Below, piece by piece: positions 21,771 to 33,966 of a stretch of DNA of 64,000 nt. The stretch is from Blasia pusilla (Eukaryota; Marchantiophyta; Marchantiopsida; Blasiales). The notes beneath the pieces were generated by a model, which was not told where the DNA came from, did not search any database, and was given only the letters and a program-made list of their open reading frames with translations. A program made the translations under genes and the position numbers. The first letter of the stretch is position 1, and every line of letters starts with the position of its first letter. The DNA lies in the NCBI GenBank assembly GCA_050084515.1, contig CM114272.1, positions 22,568,001 to 22,632,000 of the forward strand, in the 5' to 3' direction.

Positions 21771-22299
21771 CGGAAAGCGCCACAAGACCAATGAGCTGGT
21801 TGGCAAAGAACATGAGGTAGATGAAGGTGAAGTGAGGGGAAGAGATGGACTTGATGAGGGTCATCTTAATCATTGATGGTCTTTCAATAGTAGCCGCAAC
21901 TATTTTTTCCACATCCCAATTGTTGTTTTCTAGAGCTTTGAGCTATATCATTTACGATTCCAACCTTTTCAACAAGAGATTGCCGAAGAAGTGCAAAAGC
22001 TCAACTGGACATGGACATTTTCGAAGCCCAAGAGGTTTAAAAAAACAGTTTGAAATAAAGCTCATGGGAGCGATTATTTAGGATCAAAGCTCTCCTTCCC
22101 AACGTTTAATCAACACTCATGCCCAAAATTTGAAGATATTCGACAAAAAAAAAGTAACTACATAGATCCGATTGGCGTATCAAAAGTTGTACCGATGGCA
22201 ATATAGAAGGTGTTTAGGGCCTTGTTGGCGATCTTGGTTCCATAGATGAGAATGTTGATGGGGGCGTTGAAATTGAATTAGGAGCAAGAAATTTGTTCC

Positions 22300-23230
22300 T
22301 TCCTGCGGTACGAAGGGGTTAGAATTGCCAACACCAAACGAAAAAGCCTACGGAGAAAAATTTCAAGAATGTAGATCAGCTTGACAAAGTGGGTGGATAT
22401 AGTAACATTATATGATAGAAATTACTTGGATGAGTCCAACTTCACACCAAATTCACCCACGAGAAAACATGCAGCTTCTCACCAAATTTACAAACGAGCA
22501 ACTCCTAAGCGTTTTACAGTTGCCTCCAACGTTTTATAGCAACCTCAAATTCCCGCCTCCAAATCCTAGGATCAATTCGAAATACCACTTACTATCACTA
22601 ACACATTTACCTGGCCAAGTGCTTACTACTTGCCAAAGCGGGAGGGTACCTTATAAGATAGCTCTATCACCTAGTGTGGACGTGAGTCGAAAACCATGGT
22701 GGAGAAGCTCCACTTTTAGAGGGGCAAGTGTCCCCCACTTTTTAGAGGTCCACTACATCCACATAGGAAGAGCGCAACAAGGAGGCAAAGCCCCGTGTTC
22801 GGGTAATAGTATAGATGACGCTAAACTTAGGGCTCCCCAGCTAAAATGCCCTTGGCTTTGACCGGCTATAATCCACGGTAGCCGGCTCAAGCAATATGCT
22901 TGTAAGGATCCCCAGCCAAAATTAGCGGAGATCTGCGTGGCTCGCATTCAGTGAGGACAGAGAGCGCCAAGGCTGCACCGGTTGGGCATGCGTGTCCTTT
23001 CGTCGCACAACTACGTAAAATCGAAACGGCGTAGGATGCCGCGCGATAAGCGGACGTGGTAGCACAAACGACAAAACTTCCTCGGGCGCCATGCTGCACT
23101 CTGGGCATGTGCGAGTCACCGAGCGTCAGATCATCTGATCCTGACCCTCCATTTTGATATCGTGTCAGATGCGGGTCGCTCTGGGACAGATAGAGTGATC
23201 CAAGTGGCAGTGAGGTCCCCAGAGAGTCGA
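22300..23230. other. Intergenic region upstream of DPE1
   Basis: No coding segment was recognised. GC content rises after 22,880. The last 100 bp merge into the DPE1 core promoter. Confidence 0.4.
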
Positions 23231-23241
23231 GACCGGGTCCC

Positions 23242-23255
23242 TATATAAACACGTG
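23242..23255 (+). promoter_or_regulatory. TATA box and G-box of DPE1
   Basis: TATATAAA at 23,242-23,249 is immediately followed by CACGTG (23,250-23,255), about 43 bp before the start codon at 23,298. G-boxes bind plant bZIP and bHLH factors and are common in light- or sugar-responsive promoters. A G-box 3' of the TATA box is slightly unusual and would probably lie near or within the transcription start region. Confidence 0.6.
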
Positions 23256-23297
23256 GCAGGAGTTTTCAAGGAGAGCAGCACAGCTCGAGTACTGGCT

Positions 23298-26200
23298 ATG
23301 GCATCCCCCGTATCGATCGCCCGCTGCTTCGGGCAAATCTCGACACGGTTTTTCCCAAATGGTGCTGTACAAGGTAATGCATCTGCATGTGGTGGGTTGG
23401 AGCGAGGATTTTTTTCTCACCGAATTTGCGATACGGACCGTGGTTTAAGCGTCTTTTGAGTCCAGATTAGCGTAGCAGTGTCGTGGTCCGGAAGAGCATA
23501 TTTGAGACAGAGAATTCGAGCATGCAGTGGATGTGCGATCGATACATCCTAGGATTTAGAGAATCCAGGTGTGTTTTCCAGGGGTATTAAAAAGTAAAAA
23601 TGCAGGTGGTAAGCCGAATTCGAGGCGGGATTTCATGGCGGTGCATTTTCTTCAAGAATCTCCTCGTCCTCGGTCTTGCTTAGGCATTTTCCCTGCAGCG
23701 GTAGCAGTGAGCGGTAAGTGCAATTCGCCTAGCCTCGATAGCGGGATCCTCTCATTTGACAAAGCGAATAGAAGACGGAGGCACAGGATGAAAGCAATTG
23801 ATGCAACGGAGGCTCTTCCCGTCGCTCTTCCAACCGCTAGGTTGACAGCTGGTGATGATTTGCCTGAGGACTATGCGGAGGATGATCCCACGAAAACGGC
23901 CCTGGAGAGGAGAGCTGGCATTTTGCTGCACCCAACGTCATTTCCTGGCAACTACGGGATTGGCGAACTCGGCGACGAAGCCCTACATTTCCTGGATTGG
24001 CTCAAGGCGACAGGTTGCACAGTGTGGCAGGTGCTCTTCACTCATTGCTATCTGATTTCACTGTTTGAGAATTGAATGGTTTTTCGTGGTAGGAAATTAA
24101 GTTCCGGTACCTCGGATGTTGCAAATTCAATACCCTGCGTGTAATCCACAATGCAATCCGAAAATGATGTGCGATCTTCACAGCGGAGATTCACCAGTAG
24201 AGGTTAGTCGCATTTCAGAAGATTTCATGCCACCCAATCTTGTGCCGGGGATGGTAGTTTATACATCTCAGAAGCAACGTGTGGTAGGCTGGGAGTGGTG
24301 GATTCGTTACACCGCGTGTAACGGAGATTGCACGGAAAGCACACCCCTCTTATGAGAAAGGGAACCTTCTTCTCGTGAGACTACTGTAGTGAATAGATTC
24401 CGTTTACCCTCATCACTTAACTGGACTTGGTACCTGTTCACTTCCATCTTCAATCTGAATTCACACATGCATTTTCAATGACCGCATAATCTGAAACAAT
24501 TTTTTCGTGAAGGTTTTGCCGCTGGTGCCTCCAGGAAGAAAGTCTGGTGAAGATGGATCACCGTATGCGGGTCAGGTAAGGAGATTTAAATACCAATGGT
24601 ATGATGAGCTTGACTTTGTGCCTGATTCCCTGCTCGAGGTGAAGAGGGTTAACCCGGGTCGTGGTAGATTCGGATCCTGTTGTACGAGGGAAATTTCGCT
24701 GACATAGTTTGGCGGTGTAAAACTTTGCTGAGAGCTTCTTTTTATTTCTAGGCTCCAAGGGGTCTGTATGAGAATTCCAAGCATCAGTTTGCACAATTGA
24801 GGCTGTCATATTCACATGTTTGTGCCCTCATGTCTTTTTTAGGATGCCAATTGTGGGAACACGTTGCTCATATCTCTTGAAGAACTCGTCAAGTGGGGAT
24901 TACTGGAGAAGGCGGACCTTCCAAGGAAAATGTACTGTTTTCTTCCTCAATCCGAAATGCTGAACTTAGAAATTTCAGGGAATCGTCTAAACTAACTTTC
25001 ACAGCTCTCTTCGAAAAGGTTACAAGTCTGATAGCAAGGTTTTACAAGGTTTCGAGGTATTCCCAATGGCAATTTTGATATATCTCACGTGTCAATTTGC
25101 CAACTCTTGTCGTGGTAACCCTGAAAAAAATGATTCTAAGCATTGAATGTGACTTATGGGGTAATATTTCGTGTTTCCAGACCTGTCAATCGTGTTGACT
25201 ATGATGCTGTGGCCAAGGTGAAAGATCCACTGCTAGCAAAGGTAAATTCATCAACCGAAATTAGTTCGAGACTTAACGGAAGTCGTGTAGTGCACGTCAG
25301 TACCATTTATATTCCAGTCCTGGTATGCAAGATTGGTGGACGCTCGAGCAGGGTTGCCGCATCTTTACATCGGACGTTCTAAGCAGTAAATTGTAAACAC
25401 ATACTAAAACCCTGGAATGGGCTTTTGGTCAGGCTGCCAAATCGCTTGTCAACAGCAAAGGGGGATTACGAAATGAACTGGAAAGTTTCCGCAAGAGTCC
25501 CCAAATCTCAGGTACATATCGTCATGTGGTATATGTTACATCTAGCCAGTCGTGAATTGGTTCTAGCAATGCTGGGTGAGCAAAACACAAGAATTTTCTA
25601 GAATCTCATGAAATCAAAATACTGAACTATGATCCTTCGTTTTGGGCAATCTACTTGTACAGGATGGTTGGAAGAAGCTGCCTTATTTGCTGCAATTGAC
25701 AACAGCATTGATGCACAGTATTGGTGGTCCTGGCCTGAGGATCTCCGAGATAGAGATCCTATTGCATTGCAAACTGCTAGACAAGAACACAAAGAGTTTG
25801 TAAGCCCCCTTGGTAGTACTCTTGTTTCCCACTTGTAGCAATGAGTGAATCATCCACAGTGGAGGTCTTCGTCTTATGGAGAAAGTTACGTGCATGTGAT
25901 TAACTGACGATCGGTAAGCATTATAACGGAAACACCTCTTATATTCAAGTAACACATCGATTGAGAAATGAGTTATTGTGCCTGATTGGATTATCGTTTT
26001 ATTCAGATTACTGAGTTCATCGCACAACAGTTTCTGTTCCAACGGCAGTGGAATGCTGTTCACAAGTATGCCAGAGAACAGGGCATCAGAATCATTGGAG
26101 ATATGCCCATTTATGTTGGAGGCCACAGTGCCGATGTGTGGGCCAACAGATCTAGTTTTATGCTGGTAAGTCAAGGATTTGAGTCTAGTCTCAGAATCTC

Positions 26201-29200
26201 TTAGGTTGCCACACGCTTATTGTAGCATGTCATGAAATACATTACAATTCTCACGCACTCACTATTGGCAAAGAGCTATGGCTGTAACAGGATGAGGAGA
26301 CGGGGGCTCCGGCTATGGTCAGTGGTGTCCCCCCTGATGCTTTTAGCACTACTGGTCAACTCTGGGGCAGGTACTTTTTCTTAAATTTCTCTTGAGATGG
26401 TTATCTAAATCTAGTACTTACAAGTGAGAATCGATGTTTACAGTGTTTTGCGTTGCTCTATCTCTTGCACCGGCTGCTGTTTCTCTTGATGACCCCTTCA
26501 CGTATAATACTCTTTTGCTTTCTCCATCCTCTTTTTGGCTCCAGTTATCCAGATTTTGGAGTCGGATGGAAGGAAAGCTACAGAAATTTTCTGTGACTAG
26601 CATTTGCCAAGTAGAGAATGGCTAGTGAGAATCTCTGCAGCTGATGATGTACTGTTGCAACATCGCAGTCCGTTATACAATTGGAATGCTATGGCTAAGA
26701 ATGACTATGCATGGTGGGTAGCACGCATGAAGCGCGCTTTTGATCTGTATGACGAGTTCAGGATTGATCACTTCCGAGGACTTGCAGGATACTGGGCTGT
26801 GAACGCAGGTAGGTGCACCGCTTCTCATTGGAAATCTATTTCCACCCTTTCATTAACTTGACTATCCTGTAGTGGGTGCTATGAACCTAGAATTGAAGCA
26901 TTCTGAGCTCTAGAGTTGAAGATATAAACTTTCTCATCCATGATTGTCGGTAGCTAGCCTCCTATTTAACCGTCTGTTACTCTAACGCTTGAGTTGCTTC
27001 TGCAGATGAAGAAACTGCCTTGAATGGAACGTGGCAGGCGAGTCACCTTAACCTACGTATACACTCCTATTAATTTGATCAAGTGGTTAGAGGAGTCGAT
27101 AACGTAGAAGGCTACCATCAATCTAACCATATCGCATATTCCAGATGGGCCCAAGAGAACCGTTCTTTGATGCTATCAAGAAGGCGGTTGGAAAAATTGA
27201 CATCATTGCAGAAGATCTGGTGAGTAATAGCTCAATAGGTTCAATGGATGATCATTTTACGATTGTGTCTTGCTTGAAATTATAGATACTATACAAAGTT
27301 GGGCACAAAATTGTGACTACTCTGGTGTGAGGTGATGTCTCGATGAGTATTTCAATCTTTCGACACGTTCGTCACGGCTTATGGTAAAATATTTTATTCT
27401 TTGACAATTGACGTGTCCGCAAGTTCATATTTTCGGGTTATCTCCTCACAGGGTGTTATAACAAGTGACGTAGTTGCCTTGAGAAGGGCCATTAACGCAC
27501 CTGGAATGGCTGTCCTTCAATTTGGTAGGTACCTGTCTGAGGTGTATGCCTCCATCCAAGTTCTATAGATTCTTTTGAGTTTGTGAGCTTCTTCGGGAGC
27601 TTCTTCGGTTTGATTTTATCTCTCGAATAGTCTTGTCCCGTTGAAGTCTGCAGGTAATCTTAAGCCAAGTCATCGACGTGAAGCTCAAGGTTTCCATTTG
27701 AAAATCATCCCGGGCTTTTAATTCTGAGATATGCCGTCGATCTTCTGCAGCTTTCGGAAGTGATCCACAAAATCCACACTTACCACACAATCACGAAGTT
27801 GATCAAGTTGTGTACCCTGGAACGCATGACAATGACACGGTACTGGCTCTAGTCCTACACAAATTGATGTTGAGAAGTAATGCCAATATCATTGACTGTT
27901 ACAGAAGTGTAGCAGAACAAGCTTCTCTTTTGAACGAGGATTGTTAGCATATGCAGCAGTGTTCTAGAGCCTACCAGGTTTTCAGTAGGTGGGTATGACA
28001 GAGGCCTTTTCTTGGATGATTTCACTGTGCGGTGACGATAAATGAGGGTATTGTGGGTTTGTAATTGTGTTGGAAACGGTGCAGGTTCTTGGCTGGTGGG
28101 TGAAATTACCTGAGGATGAAAAAGACGCTGTAAGTAATGCGTTTCTAGTCTTGGTTGATGCCAATACATCTTAAATATGTCAGATTCAGTAGAGGAGAGT
28201 GGAGCAGTGAGATCCCTAGTCTACCTAGAAATCAGACTTTCTTGTAGGATGGAGAAGCTATCATCTCAAGCTTGGCCTAGGCTACACCTGACGATGAATG
28301 AGAATGACACGGTTTCTAGTCCAGGGAAAGTCCATAGACATATGGCACCTCATCCAGATGTGTGCCTTTTCCTTGCGTCCATCAAGCACCTATGGTACTA
28401 GCTTGAAGCCTTGTAGCCATGAAATGAGGTTTCATTTTCAGTGACGGCTCTGTACTTCCAAGCTCGACCTGGAACCATAGCCATAGTGTACACAAATTTG
28501 GCACGACAGCGTTTTTTCTCTCCGCCCGAGTTATCCATGCTCTGGGTAGGGGAAGCCACTTCCCTAGGGCTAGGAACCCCAATGCAGGTACCAAGGACTG
28601 AAGTTACAATGTCCTTGGGAGTGCAACGCTCTCTTTCTGTGGTGCCTTCAAAAATCTTACACATCAGGGGATTCGGGGCCAGGTTTATGGTGGTTCTGGC
28701 GGTCGAAAGGGACATGAACTATGACAAAAACCCTTCTTGAAAGATAGGCCTTGCTGGGTTTTGTGGAAACCAATTGAGATCACAGCCCTGGAACGATAGA
28801 TCAACTTCATCTTGCAGAATACACCAGACGATCGATTTATTCATATATCTCAAGAAACTTCCCAGAGCATAATCGTAGCAGCTGCCGAGAGTTGGATCAG
28901 AGATTTCTAACTGTGGTTAACAAGATGGAACAGTCCCATCAGTCAAGTGGACATCTTCGTCTCTACACCCTTCTATTCGGATTGAAACTCGGGGATAGTT
29001 TCAAAGAGCATTCTGTTGAAATTTGTTAATATCTAGTTTAGTCATGCTCTAAAAATAGTTAGTCAGATACTAACTTAGTTGGATACTAATTTAGTTAGTT
29101 AGAGATAACTTAGTGTTCCTCTATCTTTTAGGGTAACCTTGAATTAGGGCAATTCTCGAGTTAGGGTTAGCCACCATCTGTTATTTAGGGTATGGATCTG

Positions 29201-30395
29201 TCCAAGAAGATCTAAGGGCCAGAAGTGCTCACCCTGATGTATATAATGTCTCTGTTTAGAGAGCAGAAGCCAATTCTACAGCATGCATAGTTTTGGTGAG
29301 GACTCCTGAGGCTCTTGGTCCTGCTGCAGAGTGATCAGAGAATAGGAAGAGGAGATTGAGACTAATTGCTGTGCTTGCTAGAGCCTCACTGGAAGGCAGG
29401 TTGTTTTGTCTAGTATGCTGATGGAGATTGTTTGTGCTCAATGGTGAGCCATGTCTGATCTCTGAGCTGGTGACATGTGAGGACCTGTAGTGTGAGTGCA
29501 AGGTGTGGCTGTGTAGAATCCTTCTTAGTATCTCTTAGATAGTAAGAAGAGTCACATCATGGTAGGGATCTGATTTGGCAATAGAGATAGGGACTGATTT
29601 GCTGATTGTGTACAAGCTGAAATCATGGATGGTCTAGCTGATGCTAGCTCTGACTTTGTACAAGGAGATACTTCTGCTGGTCAATCATATTCTCAGGTTA
29701 TGGGCCCACCCCAAACCTTTCTCCTTAGTGATTTCAGCAGTGTAGAGAAGTTAGATCAGGACTAGTTAAAATTAAGTTGAATCAGGACTAGCGCTGCATC
29801 AAAAGCGAGGTCTGTTCGGTGCTGGGTCACTAGTATGGCTTCCTGCTGTTTTATGTTCTCCTGTCCTTGTTTGATCCCTAGTTTCCATTTAGGTTAACTT
29901 CCATCTATTGCAGACTGACGGTTTCCCACCTGACTACTTGAGTTGACAGGTGAAGGAGTATCTTCGACTAGAGGATGAGGACGACATTTCTTGGGAGCTC
30001 ATCAGAGCTTCTTTCAGTTCAGTAGCTCGGACAGCCATCATCCCTATGCAGGATGTTCTGAGCCTAGATAACTCAGCACGCATGAACATTCCGGCTGTTC
30101 AGGTATTTCTGCTTCCCGAGACGGACTTGCATTCCAGCACAGTGGATGTCAGAGTTGGAGAACTCTGTCAAGAGGGTTGAATGGTCATTGCTTGTTGCAC
30201 GTGAAAATATACGATTTTCAACCAGGCATAGATTGACGTCTAAACATTTCGTCGTTGACATGGCAGGCCGGTAATTGGGGTTGGAGAGTAGGGGAATCTG
30301 AAACTTTCGACAAACTGGACAAGGAACGGGATCGCTTACGGACGCTGCTGAAGTATTACAACCGCATGCCAAGGAAGAGTTACTGTCCAATGTAG
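23298..30395 (+). CDS. DPE1: Plastid 4-alpha-glucanotransferase (disproportionating enzyme), 17 exons
   Basis: This GH77 enzyme transfers glucan chains between malto-oligosaccharides in plastid starch breakdown. Exons by eye: 23298-23373, 23606-24030, 24513-24575, 24843-24931, 25181-25241, 25433-25511, 25663-25799, 26007-26165, 26291-26370, 26669-26808, 27006-27037, 27145-27219, 27452-27524, 27751-27839, 28085-28129, 29950-30102, 30267-30395. They join in phase to 634 residues with no internal stop. The first about 90 residues are basic, Ser/Arg-rich and lack the catalytic fold, as for a plastid transit peptide. GH77 hallmarks are all present: AGILLHPTSFPGNYGIGELG, GDMPIYV, nucleophile Asp in FRIDHFRG (exon 10), acid/base Glu in IIAEDL (exon 12) and Asp in GTHDND (exon 14). 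The intron after exon 11 starts GC rather than GT. Intron 15 is 1.8 kb and holds repeat sequence. The gene appears intact. Confidence 0.93.
29014..29770 (+). mobile_element. Possible truncated Copia-type LTR element in DPE1 intron 15
   Basis: The sequence begins TGTTGAAATTTGTTAATATC, a start typical of plant Copia LTRs. It contains a TATATAATG box near 29,240. Near 29,625 an ATG opens a short frame (MDGLADASSDFVQG) before a stop, which looks like a gag beginning. No terminal duplication was found, so the assignment is tentative. 28,380-28,740 of the same intron also holds a 105-codon minus-strand frame of unknown origin. Confidence 0.35.
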
Positions 30396-32320
30396 AGAAA
30401 GGGAGGTCATAATGCTGAAAGGCAAGGGACTGTTCTTATTTCAAATTGTAGTTGGAATTGCACGATTTCGATGGTCACTCAGTTTTGTTGCCAACCGAGG
30501 CACTTGAGTCACTGCTGTTTGCAGGCCTAGTGAATAAGTTTGTGCAGGTTCTAGGAAAGTTTTGACCATGGGAGCATACTTGTTTAGGGTCCTGACCATC
30601 CTGATCCTGACATGTTGTCGAAGTTTCTGGCTTTTCTTCCAACTTTGAGTACCCCTCCTCTATGAGACTCCGTAGATAAGCAAAGGCTTAACCATCGCAA
30701 CTTTGAATCGGTTTCTGCCTCCCGTCTTGATTGAGGCTGCCACGAGTTGTGTGGTTGCTGTCTCCACAGGAAACCGAATTTGAAGAGACAGGTCAGATTG
30801 AGAAACATGATCGAGTCACTGAGGTAAGGTACTGGGCTTGGAAGATTGATCGGTACTGAAGAAGCTCGAACGATCTTACCCCGAATGTTTAAAGTCAATG
30901 TTCTCGAGTCCAGAGTGGAGTTGCACGACAGATCTATCATTCATAGCATACCTTCAGCAGGACCTTCGTTTATTTCGAAAGAGCCTTGCAAGCTCTGGAT
31001 GTGGAGCTATTACTTTTCCACAGCAAGCGCGGAAGGTTTCGGAACACCTTAGAGCTGCTCGAAGGATTGAGTAGAAGACACACAGACAGCAGAATCTGCA
31101 GAGTTTCAGTCTTTGGTGCGCAAAGAGTAGCCCTTGCATTTGCCATCTCTCTTAGCAGATCAAGAGAAACCGACCGATGCTCTCCAACCCCTCTAACTAC
31201 GTGATCGGAGAATACGCCATTCAGCAATCTTCCTCCACTTTCACAATCTACACCGCCACCGTGACTCGAGCTCGGTTGGTTCATTGGATTCATCGACTCG
31301 AGCTCGCTTCGCCCAGCACCGCCATGGATCTTGTGTCGAAAACAACTCACGCCCACCACCCTAAACGCCATCCTTACATCTTGCATTGGATTGGATTATA
31401 CCTCACGACAGGGATATGCTCACCGTCTCCTCAGAATCTCAACCGATCAGCTACGGAGACGAAATTCCCCCGCCACACCCACTGCTTCACTAACTTGGCT
31501 CCAACCCCAACCTCTAGCGACCGAGCCCACGTTTACGTCTAGGCGTGGCGCGACGAATGGCAGGTCCGCCGTTTCTGTCCGCCGCTAATCCGTCGGCACC
31601 CCCCGTCCACCGTTCCGGTCGGACTGCACAGGAAGCGAGCGAGTGAGCGAGAGCGTTTGTTTGTTTGTTGGTAGCGCAGTGCGACTGTCTTAAGTTCTCC
31701 GCAGTCATCAATGGAACAGTTGTCGTGCGGACGGAGCGACATTCGCAATCTGTGTGCTGGACAGATTCAGAATGGGTGCCTCGATCTCGACAACCCTTCG
31801 AGGATCATCCTTCTGCATGCATTTCAACGCACTCTGAGGACTTGCTGAGAAGTTGTCAGCAGCTCTCTCTCTCACTCTCTTCCGAGCCCGATGAATCCGT
31901 TCATTCATGCAGTCAAAAGCCACGACGAGCTGGAGCGATCCCCCCCGCTCTACCAAAGTCAGTCGGATCGAGTCAGGTCAGGCCAGGTCACTCAAGCGAT
32001 CGAGCCCACGTTGCGGAGGTGCAAGCCATGCGGCGAGAAGGGCTGACTCTTTGGATGACGTCCCTTCGAACGGGGAATGCCCAAGAGTTCGTTCGGCCCC
32101 GGACGGTCTGGCAGAGGCAGCCATAGAAAAGCGCACCCCATAGGCGAATCCGAGCGTGCTCCTCGCATCGCAAATTGAAGAGGCTGAGAACCACAGGTGT
32201 CGCAGTGTTTATACATGTGAAATAGTCGATGCGACGCGTCAAGTAAATAAAAGGCACGCGACCGAATAGTCGTCGCACTTTTAGTGCGCAGGTATATTCT
32301 AAATTTGACTGGGCGATGAA
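30396..32320. other. Intergenic region after DPE1; no recognised gene
   Basis: After the DPE1 stop there is untranslated sequence, then a GC-richer interval (31,170-32,150) with overlapping frames on both strands. A plus frame of 153 codons (31,665-32,126) and a minus frame of 138 codons (30,970-31,386) show no family motif. A first exon of an unrecognised gene cannot be excluded. Confidence 0.35.
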
Positions 32321-32329
32321 GATTTCATA

Positions 32330-33560
32330 CCACAAGTAATTCTGATCATCTAAGTCGAGATTTGGAGCTTTAGAAGTCTAAGCTAAACGATCTCGTAAGG
32401 AAAGTCGTAGTAAAGCCCGTCGGGCACTTCATGTAATACTTACGGGGAAATTATAAGTGTTAGCCAAGAATAAATATGAAGGCTACACTCCCGTAAAGTA
32501 AGAATAAGACTTCTGAGGTTAAAAAGGAAAGAAGATAGAAGGAGGAAGTCAATTACGGGGAGCTACCGTCCAAAAAGTAACGGTGCCGTTGGAATATTGT
32601 GGACGGCTAAAGAATCTTGGTAAATATTTGGTCAAGAGAAAATCTCAAGGAAAGAGGAGAAAAAGATTTGAGTAAACTTGACCAAGTAGTGAGAGTGACC
32701 AAGGAAGAGGGAAAAAGTCTCTACCATTCAAAGAGAGCCAAATGGCAAAAGCTCCTTGGAGGTGAATTGGAAGGATAAGTTAGAGAAGACTAAAACGAGT
32801 TTTGGAGGAGCAAATGGAAGTCATATGGGGAGATCAAGGACGCGTTGGAAAGCCACGAAGAAGGGCTTTTTCATGAAACAAGTTTTGAGAGCGCGATCAG
32901 AAACAGAGAGCACGAGAGAAGCTGTCAAGTGAAGGGGGGTCAGAAATCTGCTGCAGAAAGTTGGAGATGACGTTTTAAAGCTTTGTTAGAGTTATATTTG
33001 GGAACGCCAGGAGATTGAGATGCCATTGGAAAGCTGAGAAGGCGAGAGTTTTGTCAGAATTTGAATCACCTCAAGATCGTTTCTACAGCTCTCAGAAAAG
33101 GAGATTAAGTGCGTGGGGGTGCTGCAGAACAATTGATTGCTGATTGAATCTGTGTGCAATCAAGAGAGGTCAAGGAGGAGATTGAAGAGAGAAATTGCTG
33201 ACATCCTGGAGAATCTGGAGACTGGAGGAGATAAGATCAGTGCTTCATTCAGTTTTCACAGTAATTGTTGTTGGGATTGGAAGAAGAGAGAAAGCAAGGA
33301 GTCTGTGAAGCTTGTAGACTGCCGTACGGGTTTGATAGCTGGATTCTAAAGCCTTGGGTCTTGAGTTTTGATGATCAGACTGAACGGTCTTCTTGTTAAG
33401 GAGAACTGAACCCTGAATTTTGTATCTCAGAATTCAGATTTATAATAGAAAGTGATTTGAGTGGTGCGTGGAAAAGTGCTTTATTATCAAAAATTTTAAT
33501 TTTGTCAATAATGGTCATCTGATTTTGGCATTAAATAATATTTTCCGCGACAACATGCCC
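32330..33560 (+). other. Purine-rich non-coding stretch, possibly an LTR
   Basis: Long A/G-rich tracts on the plus strand (for example AAAGAGGAGAAAAAGATTTG near 32,653) lead to a T-rich end (about 33,480-33,550) finishing in CCGCGACAACA. This looks like a solo LTR, but no paired copy or target duplication was found. No protein is encoded beyond a 70-codon frame at 33,137-33,349. Confidence 0.25.
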
Positions 33561-33966
33561 TGCCTCGGGAACTGGATAGAGGCAGTGCGAATTTGTCATC
33601 GCATTCGGAGTTTATGCAGGGAAGGTGAAGAGGACAGGAGACCGAGTGATTGACTGACCGACTGTCTGACTGACTGACTTGAGAACACATGACCATTCTC
33701 TGTATCCGGTATCGCCAGGAAGCTGCTGCAAGTGTTGAACAATGTGACAAGTTGGGCATCGGGTTGACAAGGTCGTCTCCAGGTTCGTGAAGAAAGAGCT
33801 CGGTCGCAACATCGTCTCACGACGTGGAGAAGGAATGCGGGAGGTCGCGCCGTGCTTCGATAAGAAGAGCGAGTGCGTGCGCAGGTGAGTGAGAAGTTGC
33901 TGTTGCTGGGATGTGCGGCATGAAGATGGAGAAGGGGATGGATTGAATCCCACAGTAGCCTTTCCG

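Noticed and set aside
22412-22861. 149-codon plus-strand frame upstream of DPE1
   Set aside because: No recognisable domain and lacks a consistent codon pattern; left as intergenic.
23569-23605. Upstream extension of the DPE1 exon 2 frame (MCFPGVLKSKN)
   Set aside because: A consensus acceptor (AAAATGCAG at 23,597-23,605) joins exon 1 in phase, giving a transit-peptide start, so the upstream part is intron.
31665-32126. 153-codon plus-strand frame
   Set aside because: No family motif, competing frames on both strands, Ser-rich composition from simple sequence. Not supported as a gene.
33889-33966. N-terminal extension of the F-box protein
   Set aside because: The extended frame begins with GTG and contains no ATG before 33,967.
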